From: Chitinophagaceae bacterium | Lineage (GTDB): Bacteria; Bacteroidota; Bacteroidia; Chitinophagales; Chitinophagaceae | Direction of reading: 5' to 3' | Assembly: GCA_013205585.1 (NCBI GenBank) | Contig: JABMML010000188.1 | Span: 1 to 10,478 of the forward strand | DNA length: 10,478 nt | Shown: piece by piece, positions 1 through 7,716 of the stretch | How the letters are laid out: each line of letters begins with the position of its first letter | How positions within the stretch are numbered: the stretch's first letter is position 1 | Program-made: the position numbers and the translations under genes | Notes under the pieces: model-generated | Seen by the model: only the letters and a program-made list of their open reading frames with translations | Database searches by the model: none | What the model was told of the DNA's origin: nothing

Positions 1-1098
1 GTCATCAAAATTAATGTCCGTGAAAGATGGTATTTATTTCCCATTCCTTATTTCAGATGGGTAGATAGAAACTTTAACCAGTGGTGGAATGAACAAAATA
101 GAAGCCTAGACAGAGTGAACTATGGATTAAATCTAGGGCAATCCAATGTGACGGGTAATAATGATAAATTGAATGCAGCTTTTATAACAGGGTATACGCA
201 ACAATCTAGTTTCAGGTATCAAATACCCTTTATTGATAAAAAACTACATTATGGTTTAGCCTTAGGTTGGCAAAATGCTATACAGAAAGAAATTAATATT
301 GAGACCAAATTAGATAAGCAAGTTTTTTATAGAACTCAAGCTATTATACAAAAAGGCTATCGAGCCAATGCAAGTTTATTGTACCGCCCTAATTTATTTG
401 AAAGACATAGTTTTCAAATGGGTATAGGCAGAAATGAAATAAGTGATTCTGCTTTTCTATACCAACCCATTTTTTTACCTAGTCATCAAAAAACATTTTC
501 TTATCTAGATGCCTCCTTAGCGTTTTCCCGCATTCGTTTCGACTACAATGCGTATCCTACCAAGGGGCAGTCTACCAATTTTATTTTATATCACCGCTTT
601 TCAAAAAATAGCAGTTTAAGTTCTATTCAACTCAGAAAAACATGGGCACGCCCTTTTTCAAAATCGAATTTTATTTTTGTAGAATCTAATAATCTGGTTA
701 AATTTTTACCCAATCAAAACTATACCGATAACAAATTATTAGGCTATGGTAATTTACAATTGAGTGGCTTAGATTATTATGTCGTGGATGGAAGTGCAGC
801 TAGTATTTTAAAAGTCTCTTTTCATCATGCATTAGGGGCAGTCAGTATAAAAAATAGATTCATCCCTAAGCGAATACCTATTATTAAATATCAATTTTGG
901 CTCAAGGCCTTTACTAATCTTGGCTATGTCTATAGTGAAAAACCTGTAAATGGTAATCGCCTTGCTAATACACTGCTAAGAACAGCAGGGCTGGGTATGG
1001 ATATTGTTGGCATTTACGATTTTGTATTAAAAATTGATTACAGCTTGAATCAGCTTGGAGACAAAGGGTTATATTTGCGTGCGGGTATTAATTTTTAA
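1..1098 (+). CDS. BamA/TamA-family outer membrane protein, 3' part only
   Basis: The reading frame is open from the first base and ends at TAA 1096-1098. About 365 residues of a longer protein are therefore visible, and the true start lies left of the window; the GTG at 115 is internal. The first residues, with the RERWYLFPIPYFRWVDRN stretch, look like the end of a last POTRA domain running into a 16-strand Omp85-type barrel. The rest is alternating aromatic and polar beta-strand sequence with GYG, DYYVVDG and DYSLNQ segments. It ends in RAGINF, a terminal aromatic residue as expected for an outer-membrane beta-signal. Omp85 relatives of this kind insert or translocate proteins at the outer membrane; the substrate cannot be told from sequence. 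The RG(F/Y) motif expected in loop L6 reads SGL here (763-771). nadK starts 10 bases downstream, so co-transcription is likely. Confidence 0.8.
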   Translation, partial: VIKINVRERWYLFPIPYFRWVDRNFNQWWNEQNRSLDRVNYGLNLGQSNVTGNNDKLNAAFITGYTQQSSFRYQIPFIDKKLHYGLALGWQNAIQKEINIETKLDKQVFYRTQAIIQKGYRANASLLYRPNLFERHSFQMGIGRNEISDSAFLYQPIFLPSHQKTFSYLDASLAFSRIRFDYNAYPTKGQSTNFILYHRFSKNSSLSSIQLRKTWARPFSKSNFIFVESNNLVKFLPNQNYTDNKLLGYGNLQLSGLDYYVVDGSAASILKVSFHHALGAVSIKNRFIPKRIPIIKYQFWLKAFTNLGYVYSEKPVNGNRLANTLLRTAGLGMDIVGIYDFVLKIDYSLNQLGDKGLYLRAGINF

Positions 1099-1107
1099 AT
1101 TTTTTGG

Positions 1108-1989
1108 ATGAAAGTAGCTATATATAGTAGAGGTGTTGATATCGATCAACAACAATCATTGCAAGCATTACTGCTGGCCTTGGATAAGTATGCCTTTACC
1201 ATTTATGTCTATGAAGAACTATTACAAAAGTTTAATTTACAAGCAAGCGCCGGCAAAGAACCGCTGATCGCTTTCAATTCTTTGTCTTTGATACATGATA
1301 GCATTGATTGTTTAATAAGTTTAGGAGGAGATGGTACAGTACTTGATGCAGTCACTATTGTAGGCGATAGTCAAATTCCCATTTTAGGTATTAATTATGG
1401 CAGGCTTGGTTTTTTAGCCACTATTTCAAAAGACGAATTGAGTATAATGGTAGAGGCTTTAATAAATCGCACTTATGTGATTGAGAAAAGAACTTTATTA
1501 CATTTAGATGCAGCCCCTATTATTTTTGGAACAGCCCCTTATGCTTTAAATGAGTTTGCCATTCATAAAAGAGATACCTCTCCGATGATTAAAATTCACA
1601 CTTATTTAAATGGTGAATTTTTAAATTCTTATTGGGCAGATGGATTAATTGTTTCAACCCCTACAGGTTCTACTGGGTACAATATGAGTTGCAATGGCCC
1701 TATTTTATTTCCTGATTCTTCAAGTTTTGTAATTACGCCCGTGGCTCCACATAATTTAAATGTACGCTCTATTGTAGTGCCAGATAGTTCTGTGATTTCT
1801 TTTGAAATTGAAGGCAGAACAGAAGAACTCATTTGCGCCTTAGATGCTAGAAAAGAAATTGTGCCAAAAAATATTCAATTGGCTATTAAGAAAGAATCTT
1901 TCTCTGTTAATTTCATAAGGCTCAATGAGAACAGCTATTTGACGACCTTACGAACAAAGCTCACTTGGGGCTTGGATAAAAGAAATTAG
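1108..1989 (+). CDS. nadK: NAD kinase (ATP-dependent NAD phosphorylation)
   Basis: This cytosolic enzyme phosphorylates NAD to NADP, the only route to NADP in most bacteria. The 293-residue length is usual for the family. The signature motifs are in order. GGDGT lies at residues 73-77, with Asp75 as the expected catalytic residue, after the hydrophobic strand DCLISL. GINYGRLGFLA lies at 94-104. An NE pair at 148-149 is in the nucleotide-binding motif. DGLIVSTPTGSTGYN spans 178-192, and PVAPHNL 211-217. The ATG at 1108 is 9 bases after the preceding stop. It sits at the usual start of the family's first beta strand (MKVAIYSR). No Shine-Dalgarno is visible, which is normal for Bacteroidota. The tight spacing to both neighbours suggests one transcript. 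I see no missing motif or frameshift. Confidence 0.97.
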   Translation: MKVAIYSRGVDIDQQQSLQALLLALDKYAFTIYVYEELLQKFNLQASAGKEPLIAFNSLSLIHDSIDCLISLGGDGTVLDAVTIVGDSQIPILGINYGRLGFLATISKDELSIMVEALINRTYVIEKRTLLHLDAAPIIFGTAPYALNEFAIHKRDTSPMIKIHTYLNGEFLNSYWADGLIVSTPTGSTGYNMSCNGPILFPDSSSFVITPVAPHNLNVRSIVVPDSSVISFEIEGRTEELICALDARKEIVPKNIQLAIKKESFSVNFIRLNENSYLTTLRTKLTWGLDKRN

Positions 1990-1992
1990 CCC

Positions 1993-2826
1993 ATGCGTAA
2001 GCAATTTATTTATTTATTATTTTTTTTATTTTTTACCACAAGTGTACGCGCACAATATTTACAACTAGTAGAAAATAAAGGTGAATTTGGTGTATTTGCT
2101 GGCCAAGCTTCTTACAATGGAGACTTAGCCCCTAACTTACAATTTCTAACTACAAATTTTGGTGGGTTTTATAAAAGACAATTGAATGATTATGTAGGCT
2201 TAAGATTAAATTATGAAATTGTTCCTTTAGGTGCTTTTGATTCATTAACGCCCAATACTATGAATTCCTATGTGCGTGGTAGAGATTTATATTTTAAAAC
2301 TACCTATCAAGATATTAGTTTGATGACAGAGCTCTATTTTTTAAAATTTATTAATGGCAATAAAAAATATCGTTTCAGTCCTTATCTAGGTTTTGGTGTG
2401 GGTTATTTATCTCCATTAAAAGATGCTAGTACTCCATTAAAAGATTCTAGTAATTATAAGATACCTGGCGCGTCCACCAAAGCACCTAACATTATTACCA
2501 TGCCCTTAAATATTGGTTTCAAGTATAATGTAGTGGGTTCCTTTAATGTATTTGGAGAATTTACTTATCGTTTTACGAGCTCAGATCAACTAGATCATTT
2601 CGATGATAATAATATTTACCCCAAAGGAGGCATTAATTACCAGGCTAGTACTTCTGGAAGAGATCAATTTTTTTCTGCCAAATTGGGGTTGTCGTATAAT
2701 TTCTTAAGAATATATGGTCCAGATCCAAGGCCTAAAGCCAAAAGGGAAAATCTATTTAGCAAAACAAGTAAATCAAGTAATAAAGGCCCTAAAAAGTCTT
2801 TATTTGGCTTCTTTAAACGCAAATAA
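1993..2826 (+). CDS. DUF6089-type outer membrane beta-barrel protein
   Basis: This is a 277-residue exported protein of unknown role. Residues 1-20 form a clear signal peptide: basic MRKQ, a Leu/Phe-rich core, and likely cleavage after VRA before Gln21. The segment GEFGVFAGQASYNGDL (about 30-45) and the YVGLRLNYEI strand match what I know of the DUF6089 family, found next to uppS and bamA in Bacteroidota. Amphipathic strands continue to about residue 240, as in a small 8-stranded barrel. A lysine/arginine-rich tail (241-277) follows, instead of a terminal aromatic strand. A 7-residue unit is duplicated at 141-153 (PLKDAS then PLKDSS), in a probable loop. The start lies 3 bases after the nadK stop, so translation is probably coupled. 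The family assignment rests on recognition of the N-terminal pattern and the gene context; the function is not known to me. Confidence 0.8.
   Translation: MRKQFIYLLFFLFFTTSVRAQYLQLVENKGEFGVFAGQASYNGDLAPNLQFLTTNFGGFYKRQLNDYVGLRLNYEIVPLGAFDSLTPNTMNSYVRGRDLYFKTTYQDISLMTELYFLKFINGNKKYRFSPYLGFGVGYLSPLKDASTPLKDSSNYKIPGASTKAPNIITMPLNIGFKYNVVGSFNVFGEFTYRFTSSDQLDHFDDNNIYPKGGINYQASTSGRDQFFSAKLGLSYNFLRIYGPDPRPKAKRENLFSKTSKSSNKGPKKSLFGFFKRK
2411..2452 (+). repeat. 21-bp in-frame tandem duplication inside the DUF6089 gene
   Basis: Two adjacent 21-base units occupy 2411-2431 and 2432-2452. Both begin CTCCATTAAAAGAT and end CTAGTA, and they differ at a single base (G against T). The length is seven codons, so the frame is kept. 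The units encode PLKDAS and PLKDSS, in a stretch likely to be a surface or periplasmic loop between barrel strands. Confidence 0.9.
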
Positions 2827-2840
2827 CCTAGTTATTTTCA

Positions 2841-2848
2841 TAATTTTA
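2841..2848 (+). promoter_or_regulatory. Candidate -7 element ahead of uppS
   Basis: TAATTTTA matches the Bacteroidota -7 consensus TAnnTTTG except at the last base. It lies 4 bases before the uppS ATG, so a transcript starting here would be nearly leaderless, or would start within the gene. No TTTG box is seen at the expected -33 distance. It could equally be A+T-rich chance sequence in a short spacer within a longer operon. Confidence 0.25.
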
Positions 2849-2852
2849 CACC

Positions 2853-3599
2853 ATGGAAAACCTGGATTTAAGCAAACTGCCTAAACATATCGCCATTATT
2901 ATGGATGGCAATGGAAGATGGGCACAAGAACAAGGCCAGGACCGCTTATTTGGTCATTATCAAGGAGTTATAAGCGTTAGAAAAGTGGTTGAAGCTGCTA
3001 CTGAAATAGGTATTCAATACCTTACCCTTTATGCATTTAGCACTGAAAACTGGGAAAGACCCCAAGAAGAGGTAACAGGTCTAATGACCTTATTTGTGGA
3101 CACGATTACCAAAGAAGTCCCCGATTTGCATAAAAATAATATTAGGCTTCGTTTTATTGGAAATTTAGGTTTGCTGCCTAGTCACGCAAGAGCCGCCTTG
3201 GATACAGCCACTGCACATACTGCTCAAAATACTGGCTTAACACTTATTATAGCTTTAAGTTATAGTAGCAGGTGGGAGCTAGTGGAAGCTGCTAAAAATA
3301 TGGCGACCAAAGTAAAAGCAGGTAGCATTACTATTGATCATATTACAGAAACGACTTTCTCTGAATCTCTTACTACCAGTGAGTTTCCAGATCCGGAATT
3401 AATGATTCGTACCAGTGGTGAATTTCGTATAAGTAATTTTTTATTGTATCAATTGGCCTACGCTGAATTATACTTTACAGAGACCAGATGGCCCGATTTT
3501 AGGAAGGATGATTTAATAAAAGCAATTAGTGATTTTCAATCCAGAGAACGCAGATTCGGTAAAACCAGCGATCAGCTCCTACCGAATGATGAAAAATAG
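2853..3599 (+). CDS. uppS: Undecaprenyl diphosphate synthase (cis-isoprenyl transferase)
   Basis: This enzyme adds isoprene units in cis to farnesyl diphosphate, making the C55 lipid carrier for peptidoglycan and O-antigen precursors. It acts at the cytoplasmic face of the inner membrane. The protein is 248 residues, the normal length. HIAIIMDGNGRWA (12-24) carries the catalytic Asp18 and the diphosphate-binding loop. FSTENWERP spans 62-70. ALSYSSRWEL (134-143) stands where many proteobacterial enzymes have ALNYGGR. RTSGEFRISNFLLYQ (186-200) and LYFTETRWPDF (206-216) complete the C-terminal substrate-binding and dimer region. The ATG at 2853 puts the first motif at the usual distance from the N-terminus. 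It sits 26 bases after the DUF6089 gene and 93 bases before bamA, in an order common in Bacteroidota. Confidence 0.97.
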   Translation: MENLDLSKLPKHIAIIMDGNGRWAQEQGQDRLFGHYQGVISVRKVVEAATEIGIQYLTLYAFSTENWERPQEEVTGLMTLFVDTITKEVPDLHKNNIRLRFIGNLGLLPSHARAALDTATAHTAQNTGLTLIIALSYSSRWELVEAAKNMATKVKAGSITIDHITETTFSESLTTSEFPDPELMIRTSGEFRISNFLLYQLAYAELYFTETRWPDFRKDDLIKAISDFQSRERRFGKTSDQLLPNDEK

Positions 3600-3646
3600 T
3601 AATATGTTTATTTTCACTTTTAACAAAGACTTTGAAATATTACGAG

Positions 3647-3654
3647 TAATTTGC
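3647..3654 (+). promoter_or_regulatory. Candidate -7 element for bamA
   Basis: TAATTTGC lies in the 93-base gap between uppS and bamA. It resembles the Bacteroidota -7 element TAnnTTTG, with one T fewer. A start a few bases downstream would give a leader of about 30 bases before the bamA ATG. The nearest TTTG (3631-3634) is only 12 bases upstream, shorter than the usual spacing, so the -33 match is poor. The gap also contains no hairpin terminator, so read-through from uppS remains likely. Confidence 0.4.
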
Positions 3655-3692
3655 GACACTTTTAAAATTATAAATGTTTAGTCCCTTAGCAG

Positions 3693-6431
3693 ATGCATAA
3701 ATTTCTTCCCTTTTTAATAGGCTCACTATCAGTACTTTTATTGAATTCGACTTCATATGCGCAGGATACCCCTGTTATAGATTCGGTGACTCAGATTAAC
3801 GTTCAACTGATCAATATTTTTAACCAAAAAACGGTTACAAAATATAAAATTCGTAACATAAAAGTGGTGGGTAATGAAAATTTTGATGAAAATTTATTGC
3901 TTTCACTTTCTACTTTAAATACAGGAGATGAGGTAGCCATTCCAGGCGGTGACAACTTTGCAAAGTCTATTCGAAAGTTGATGGATCAAAATTATTTTAG
4001 CGACGTAAGTATTTATTTAACAGATTTAGTAGGTAAAGAAATTGATGTAGAAATTAATGTAACGGAGCGACCTCGCTTATCTAGGTTTAATTTTCTGGGT
4101 GTAAAAAAATCGGATATCGATGAATTATCTGGCAAAACCGGTTTAACACCAAATAGAGTGGTAACCGATAATATGAAAATTACGGCTATTGAGGGCATCA
4201 AAAAATATTATGCTGAAAAAGGTTTCCAAGATGTCAAAGTCACTATCAAAGAAAAAAAAGACGCCACTAGAAAAAATAATTTATTATTAGATTTCGTGGT
4301 AGACAAAGGGCCTAAAGTAAGAATTAACAATATCAATTTTGGAGGTAATAAAATTGAAGAAACCAAGCTTAAAAAAAGCTTGAAGGAAGTGCATGAAAAA
4401 ATGAGACTTACTTTATTTCCTATAAATGACAAGGCAGTCATTGTTAAAACAAGTCCTTATAATTTTGAACAGTATATGTCTGAGAAAGGTTTTTTAACTT
4501 TTACCAAGACTAGAAAAATATTAAATCCTTATGCTAGGTTATCCCTTTCTTCTGCTAAGTTTAATATTAAAAAATACGAGGAAAGTAAAGATAACTTATT
4601 AGATTATTATAACTCATTAGGATTTAGAGATGCGGTGATTGAAAGAGATACAGTTTATCATAATGCAGGGGGTAATTTGAATATTGATTTACAAATGAAA
4701 GAAGGGCGTAAATATTATTTTGGTAATATTAATTGGAGAGGTAATACTAAGTATACCGATTCCATTTTATCTGTCATTTTAAATATTAAGAAAGGTGAAA
4801 TTTATAATAGAGAAATCTTATTTAATAAATTGGGTAAAACACCTACTGCTGAAGGCGGTGATGTCAGTACCTTATACCAAGACGATGGATATTTATTCTT
4901 TAGAGTAGATCCTATAGAAACAGCTGTATACAATGATACCATTGATTTTGAAATTAGAATTGTAGAAGGTCCTCAAGCGACTATTAAAACCATTCGCATA
5001 GCAGGTAATGAAAAAACAAAAGATTTTGTTGTTCGTCGTGAGATAAGAACGCTACCAGGTGATAAGTTTAGCCGTACTTTATTAATTCGTTCTCAACGTG
5101 AAATTTCACAGTTAAACTTTTTCGATCAAGAGAAAATAAAAATAGATCCTATACCTAATCCTGAAGATGGTACCGTAGACATTAATTATGGTGTTGAAGA
5201 AAAATCGAGCGATCAATTAGAGTTAAGTGCTGGCTGGGGAGGTTTTATTGGACTTACTGGAACCTTAGGGGTGACTTTTAATAACTTTAGTTCAAAGAAT
5301 TTATTTAAAAGAGCTGCTTGGGATCCACTTCCAATGGGAGATGGACAAAAGCTAAGTGTAAGGGTTCAAAGTAATGGTAAGGCCTTTAGATCAACCAATC
5401 TTTCTTTTACAGAACCCTGGTTCGGTGGCATAAAAAGAAATACACTCACTGTAAGTGTTTATAATACTAAATACGGTCAAACCTATAATCAATTTACAGG
5501 CATGTATGATCCCAATGCAGCCGATGCAAGATATATTTCTACCACAGGTGCTACACTTTCTTTTGGTAGACAATTAGCATGGCCTGATGATTATTTTTCA
5601 TTGAACATGGGATTAAACTATACAAGGTATACATTGAAGGATTATGCCATTGACCCTTTTAATCTTCCCAATTTTAATAATGGTGTTGTAAACAATGTCA
5701 ACTTTAGAATTGCCTTACAAAGAACTTCAGTGGATCAACCTTTGTTTCCAAGAACGGGATCTGCTTTTTTATTAAGTAGTCAATTAACCCCTCCTTATTC
5801 TTTGTTTGACCCTAATTTTGCTACCAAGCAAAATCCATACGAATTATTAGAATACCATAAATGGCGTTTTAATGGTGAATGGTATGTGCCACTAGGTAAG
5901 CCAGCGGGAGAAGACCGTAATAAACAGTTTGTTTTAAAATTTGCTGCTAAATATGGTTTCTTGGGCACTTATAATAGCGACTTACCTATTTCTCCATTTG
6001 AGCGTTTTCAGGTGGGAGATGCAGGATTAAGCAATCAATTTGCTTTATTAGGATTTGATATCATTGCACAAAGAGGGTATCCTGTCTATGAGAGTTCTAA
6101 TCCGAAAGTAAATCCTGATCAACAATCTTCTAGACAAAAGTTTACTATCTTTAATAAGTATTCGGTGGAAGTACGTTATCCTTTAAGTTTAGCGGCAAGT
6201 AGTACCATTTATGCTTTAGGATTTTTCGAAGCCGCCAATGGGTGGTATAGTATGAAAGAATACAACCCATTTAATTTAAGACGTTCAGTAGGTATTGGCA
6301 TGCGTTTCTATTTACCTATGTTTGGTTTATTAGGGTTTGACTATGGCTTAGGTCTAGACAGATTAAATGGAACTAACTCTTTAAAAGATGCAGGAAGGTT
6401 TACCTTTATGCTTGGGGTTGAACCTGAATAA
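3693..6431 (+). CDS. bamA: Outer membrane protein assembly factor BamA (five POTRA domains plus barrel)
   Basis: BamA folds and inserts beta-barrel proteins into the outer membrane. The 912-residue protein begins with a signal peptide (1-23, cleavage likely after SYA). A short linker leads into five POTRA domains at roughly 52-125, 126-206, 207-338, 340-426 and 430-503. The recurrent GxxxxxxxxL and EGP/KGP signatures are visible at VVGNENFDENLL, VDKGPKVRINN, MKEGRKYYFG and VEGPQATIKT. The barrel starts near residue 506 (DQLELSAGWGG). The L6 motif is present as QRGY (793-796). The chain ends in GRFTFMLGVEPE, a beta-signal strand with a few extra residues rather than a terminal Phe. POTRA3 is long, with about 60 additional residues (about 233-292). 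The ATG at 3693 gives a proper signal peptide. The ompH genes for periplasmic chaperones follow directly, as in many Bacteroidota. Confidence 0.96.
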   Translation: MHKFLPFLIGSLSVLLLNSTSYAQDTPVIDSVTQINVQLINIFNQKTVTKYKIRNIKVVGNENFDENLLLSLSTLNTGDEVAIPGGDNFAKSIRKLMDQNYFSDVSIYLTDLVGKEIDVEINVTERPRLSRFNFLGVKKSDIDELSGKTGLTPNRVVTDNMKITAIEGIKKYYAEKGFQDVKVTIKEKKDATRKNNLLLDFVVDKGPKVRINNINFGGNKIEETKLKKSLKEVHEKMRLTLFPINDKAVIVKTSPYNFEQYMSEKGFLTFTKTRKILNPYARLSLSSAKFNIKKYEESKDNLLDYYNSLGFRDAVIERDTVYHNAGGNLNIDLQMKEGRKYYFGNINWRGNTKYTDSILSVILNIKKGEIYNREILFNKLGKTPTAEGGDVSTLYQDDGYLFFRVDPIETAVYNDTIDFEIRIVEGPQATIKTIRIAGNEKTKDFVVRREIRTLPGDKFSRTLLIRSQREISQLNFFDQEKIKIDPIPNPEDGTVDINYGVEEKSSDQLELSAGWGGFIGLTGTLGVTFNNFSSKNLFKRAAWDPLPMGDGQKLSVRVQSNGKAFRSTNLSFTEPWFGGIKRNTLTVSVYNTKYGQTYNQFTGMYDPNAADARYISTTGATLSFGRQLAWPDDYFSLNMGLNYTRYTLKDYAIDPFNLPNFNNGVVNNVNFRIALQRTSVDQPLFPRTGSAFLLSSQLTPPYSLFDPNFATKQNPYELLEYHKWRFNGEWYVPLGKPAGEDRNKQFVLKFAAKYGFLGTYNSDLPISPFERFQVGDAGLSNQFALLGFDIIAQRGYPVYESSNPKVNPDQQSSRQKFTIFNKYSVEVRYPLSLAASSTIYALGFFEAANGWYSMKEYNPFNLRRSVGIGMRFYLPMFGLLGFDYGLGLDRLNGTNSLKDAGRFTFMLGVEPE

Positions 6432-6448
6432 AATTTATCGTAATTTTC
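6418..6448 (+). promoter_or_regulatory. Candidate promoter for the ompH pair
   Basis: A TTG at 6418-6420, in the 3' end of bamA, is followed after 20 bases by TAATTTTC (6441-6448). This fits the flavobacterial pattern TTG - 17 to 23 bases - TAnnTTTG, with one mismatch at the last position. It would start a transcript about a dozen bases before the first ompH ATG, allowing chaperone expression independent of bamA. Confidence 0.4.
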
Positions 6449-6467
6449 ATTTCAAAAATAATTGAAC

Positions 6468-6992
6468 ATGCAATTTAGAAAACAGATTTTGGTACTCTTT
6501 ATTGGACTTACCAGTTTTTTTACAATTCAGGCACAAACAAAATATGCGGTTATTAATACCAAGTATATTTTAGATAAAATTCCTGAATATAAGGAAGCAG
6601 ATAAGAAATTAAAAGTCCTAGGAGACCAGTGGCAGCAGGAAATTGATGTAAAGCAAATGGCCTTGGACAAAATGTACAAAAACTATGAGGCTGAGCAATT
6701 TATGCTGTCTGAAGATCTTAGAAAAAAGAGAGAAGATGAGCTTTTTGTAAAAGAAAAAGAATTGAGAGATTTGCAAAAAAAGCGTTTTGGCTACGAGGGG
6801 GATTTGTTTAAAGAAAGGCAAAAATTAGTGAAGCCCATTCAGGATAAGGTATACAATGCAGTCCAAAAAATGGCCGCAGCCCGTGCTTATGACTTCATTT
6901 TGGATAAAAGTGAAGGAATTACCATTATATTTGCAGACCCAAAACTGGACAAAAGCGACGACGTTTTAAAAGAATTGGGTATCAACAACTAA
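6468..6992 (+). CDS. ompH: OmpH/Skp-family periplasmic chaperone, first copy
   Basis: Skp-type chaperones are trimeric periplasmic proteins that hold unfolded outer-membrane proteins on the way to BamA. I choose the ATG at 6468 (174 residues) over the TTG two codons upstream. It starts directly at the basic MQFRKQ of the signal peptide, whose core is LVLFIGLTSFF and whose likely cleavage follows IQA before Gln23. The mature part begins KYAVINTKYILDKIPEY, the conserved first strand of the OmpH family. A long charged helix with coiled-coil character follows (about 40-125, rich in Lys and Glu), and then the returning segment AYDFILDKSEGITIIFA (140-156). The order bamA then ompH, with a second copy 11 bases downstream, supports the role. 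No basic tail is present. Confidence 0.92.
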   Translation: MQFRKQILVLFIGLTSFFTIQAQTKYAVINTKYILDKIPEYKEADKKLKVLGDQWQQEIDVKQMALDKMYKNYEAEQFMLSEDLRKKREDELFVKEKELRDLQKKRFGYEGDLFKERQKLVKPIQDKVYNAVQKMAAARAYDFILDKSEGITIIFADPKLDKSDDVLKELGINN

Positions 6993-7003
6993 AATAACAT
7001 CTT

Positions 7004-7612
7004 ATGAAAAAAGGTTTCTTAGTAGCTGTCATCTTATTTATCGCAGCTTCATTTACAACAAGTGCCACTGCACAAACAAAGATTGGTTACTTTGATGACC
7101 AAAGCGTTATTGCTTTATTCCCTGGTATCCAAGAAAAATTAGATACCGTGCTTAGATCTTATGCACAAGATACTTTACAAGAAGAGTACAACTACACTTT
7201 AAAAGATTATCAAATTAAGGATAGCATTTTTAGAAGAGATTCTGCTGAGTTGTCTAAAAAAGCAAAAGCTTATGAAATGGCTACTACCGACTTAAATAAA
7301 TTAAAGTATAAGTTAATCAACTGGCAACAATACCAACAAAGTATGATGCAACAAAAAGAAGAAGGACTTTTATTGCCCTACAGACAAAGAGTGGCTGCTG
7401 CTTTAAGTGAAGTAGTTGCAGAAAATAAATACACTTTGGTATTAAAGGCAGATGCTTTATCTCCTTATGCGCAACCTTCAATTGCAGACAATTTAACCAT
7501 TCGTGTTGCTATTAAGTTGAAGTTGGCCTTACCTAAGGATGTAGAAGATGCCTTCAAAGCGGCTACAGGCGGAACTGCTCCGAAAGCAGCTGCTCCAGCT
7601 AAAAAAGGATAA
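7004..7612 (+). CDS. ompH: OmpH/Skp-family periplasmic chaperone, second copy
   Basis: This 202-residue protein starts at ATG 7004, 11 bases after the first copy. It has a signal peptide (MKKGFLVAVILFIAASFTTSATA, cleavage before Gln24). The mature protein opens with KIGYFDDQSVIALFPGI, the OmpH first strand. It continues through a helical hairpin rich in Gln, Lys and Glu (about 45-140), and closes with AENKYTLVLKAD. Its N-terminal strand is GYFDDQSV rather than the AVINTKYI of the first copy, and overall similarity between the two is low, so they are diverged paralogues rather than a recent duplication. The C-terminus is a low-complexity Ala/Pro/Lys/Gly tail (about 188-202). It probably shares the transcript with the first copy and ends at the hairpin at 7637-7665. 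The client range of each copy cannot be read from sequence. Confidence 0.9.
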   Translation: MKKGFLVAVILFIAASFTTSATAQTKIGYFDDQSVIALFPGIQEKLDTVLRSYAQDTLQEEYNYTLKDYQIKDSIFRRDSAELSKKAKAYEMATTDLNKLKYKLINWQQYQQSMMQQKEEGLLLPYRQRVAAALSEVVAENKYTLVLKADALSPYAQPSIADNLTIRVAIKLKLALPKDVEDAFKAATGGTAPKAAAPAKKG

Positions 7613-7636
7613 TTCTTTTTTAAAATATTTTTGAAT

Positions 7637-7669
7637 AGAACCTCGTTGTTATGCAACGAGGTTCTTAGT
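7637..7669 (+). terminator. Intrinsic terminator after the ompH pair
   Basis: AGAACCTCGTTG (7637-7648) pairs perfectly, over 12 base pairs, with CAACGAGGTTCT (7654-7665). The loop is 5 bases. A short T-rich run interrupted by AG follows (7666-7671), weaker than a classical U-tract. It lies 24 bases after the second ompH stop and about 50 bases before murI, so it marks the end of the bamA-ompH transcript. Confidence 0.85.
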
Positions 7670-7716
7670 TTTACATAACTAGCGTTTATCATTGAGTATA
7701 TAATAAAATAATTCTT

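Noticed and set aside
1629..1832. Minus-strand open frames inside nadK, bamA, ompH and the ompH-murI spacer
   Set aside because: They lie opposite well-supported genes, show no family motifs and have no promoter or neighbours to support them.
4364..4382. Perfect inverted repeat CAAGCTT / AAGCTTG with a 5-base A loop inside bamA
   Set aside because: It lies in the middle of the coding sequence, encodes ordinary Lys/Leu residues of POTRA3, and has no T-run; chance in A+T-rich coding DNA is likeliest.
6462..6467. TTG start two codons upstream of the first ompH ATG
   Set aside because: ATG 6468 begins directly at the basic part of the signal peptide; the extra two residues add nothing and TTG is the weaker start.
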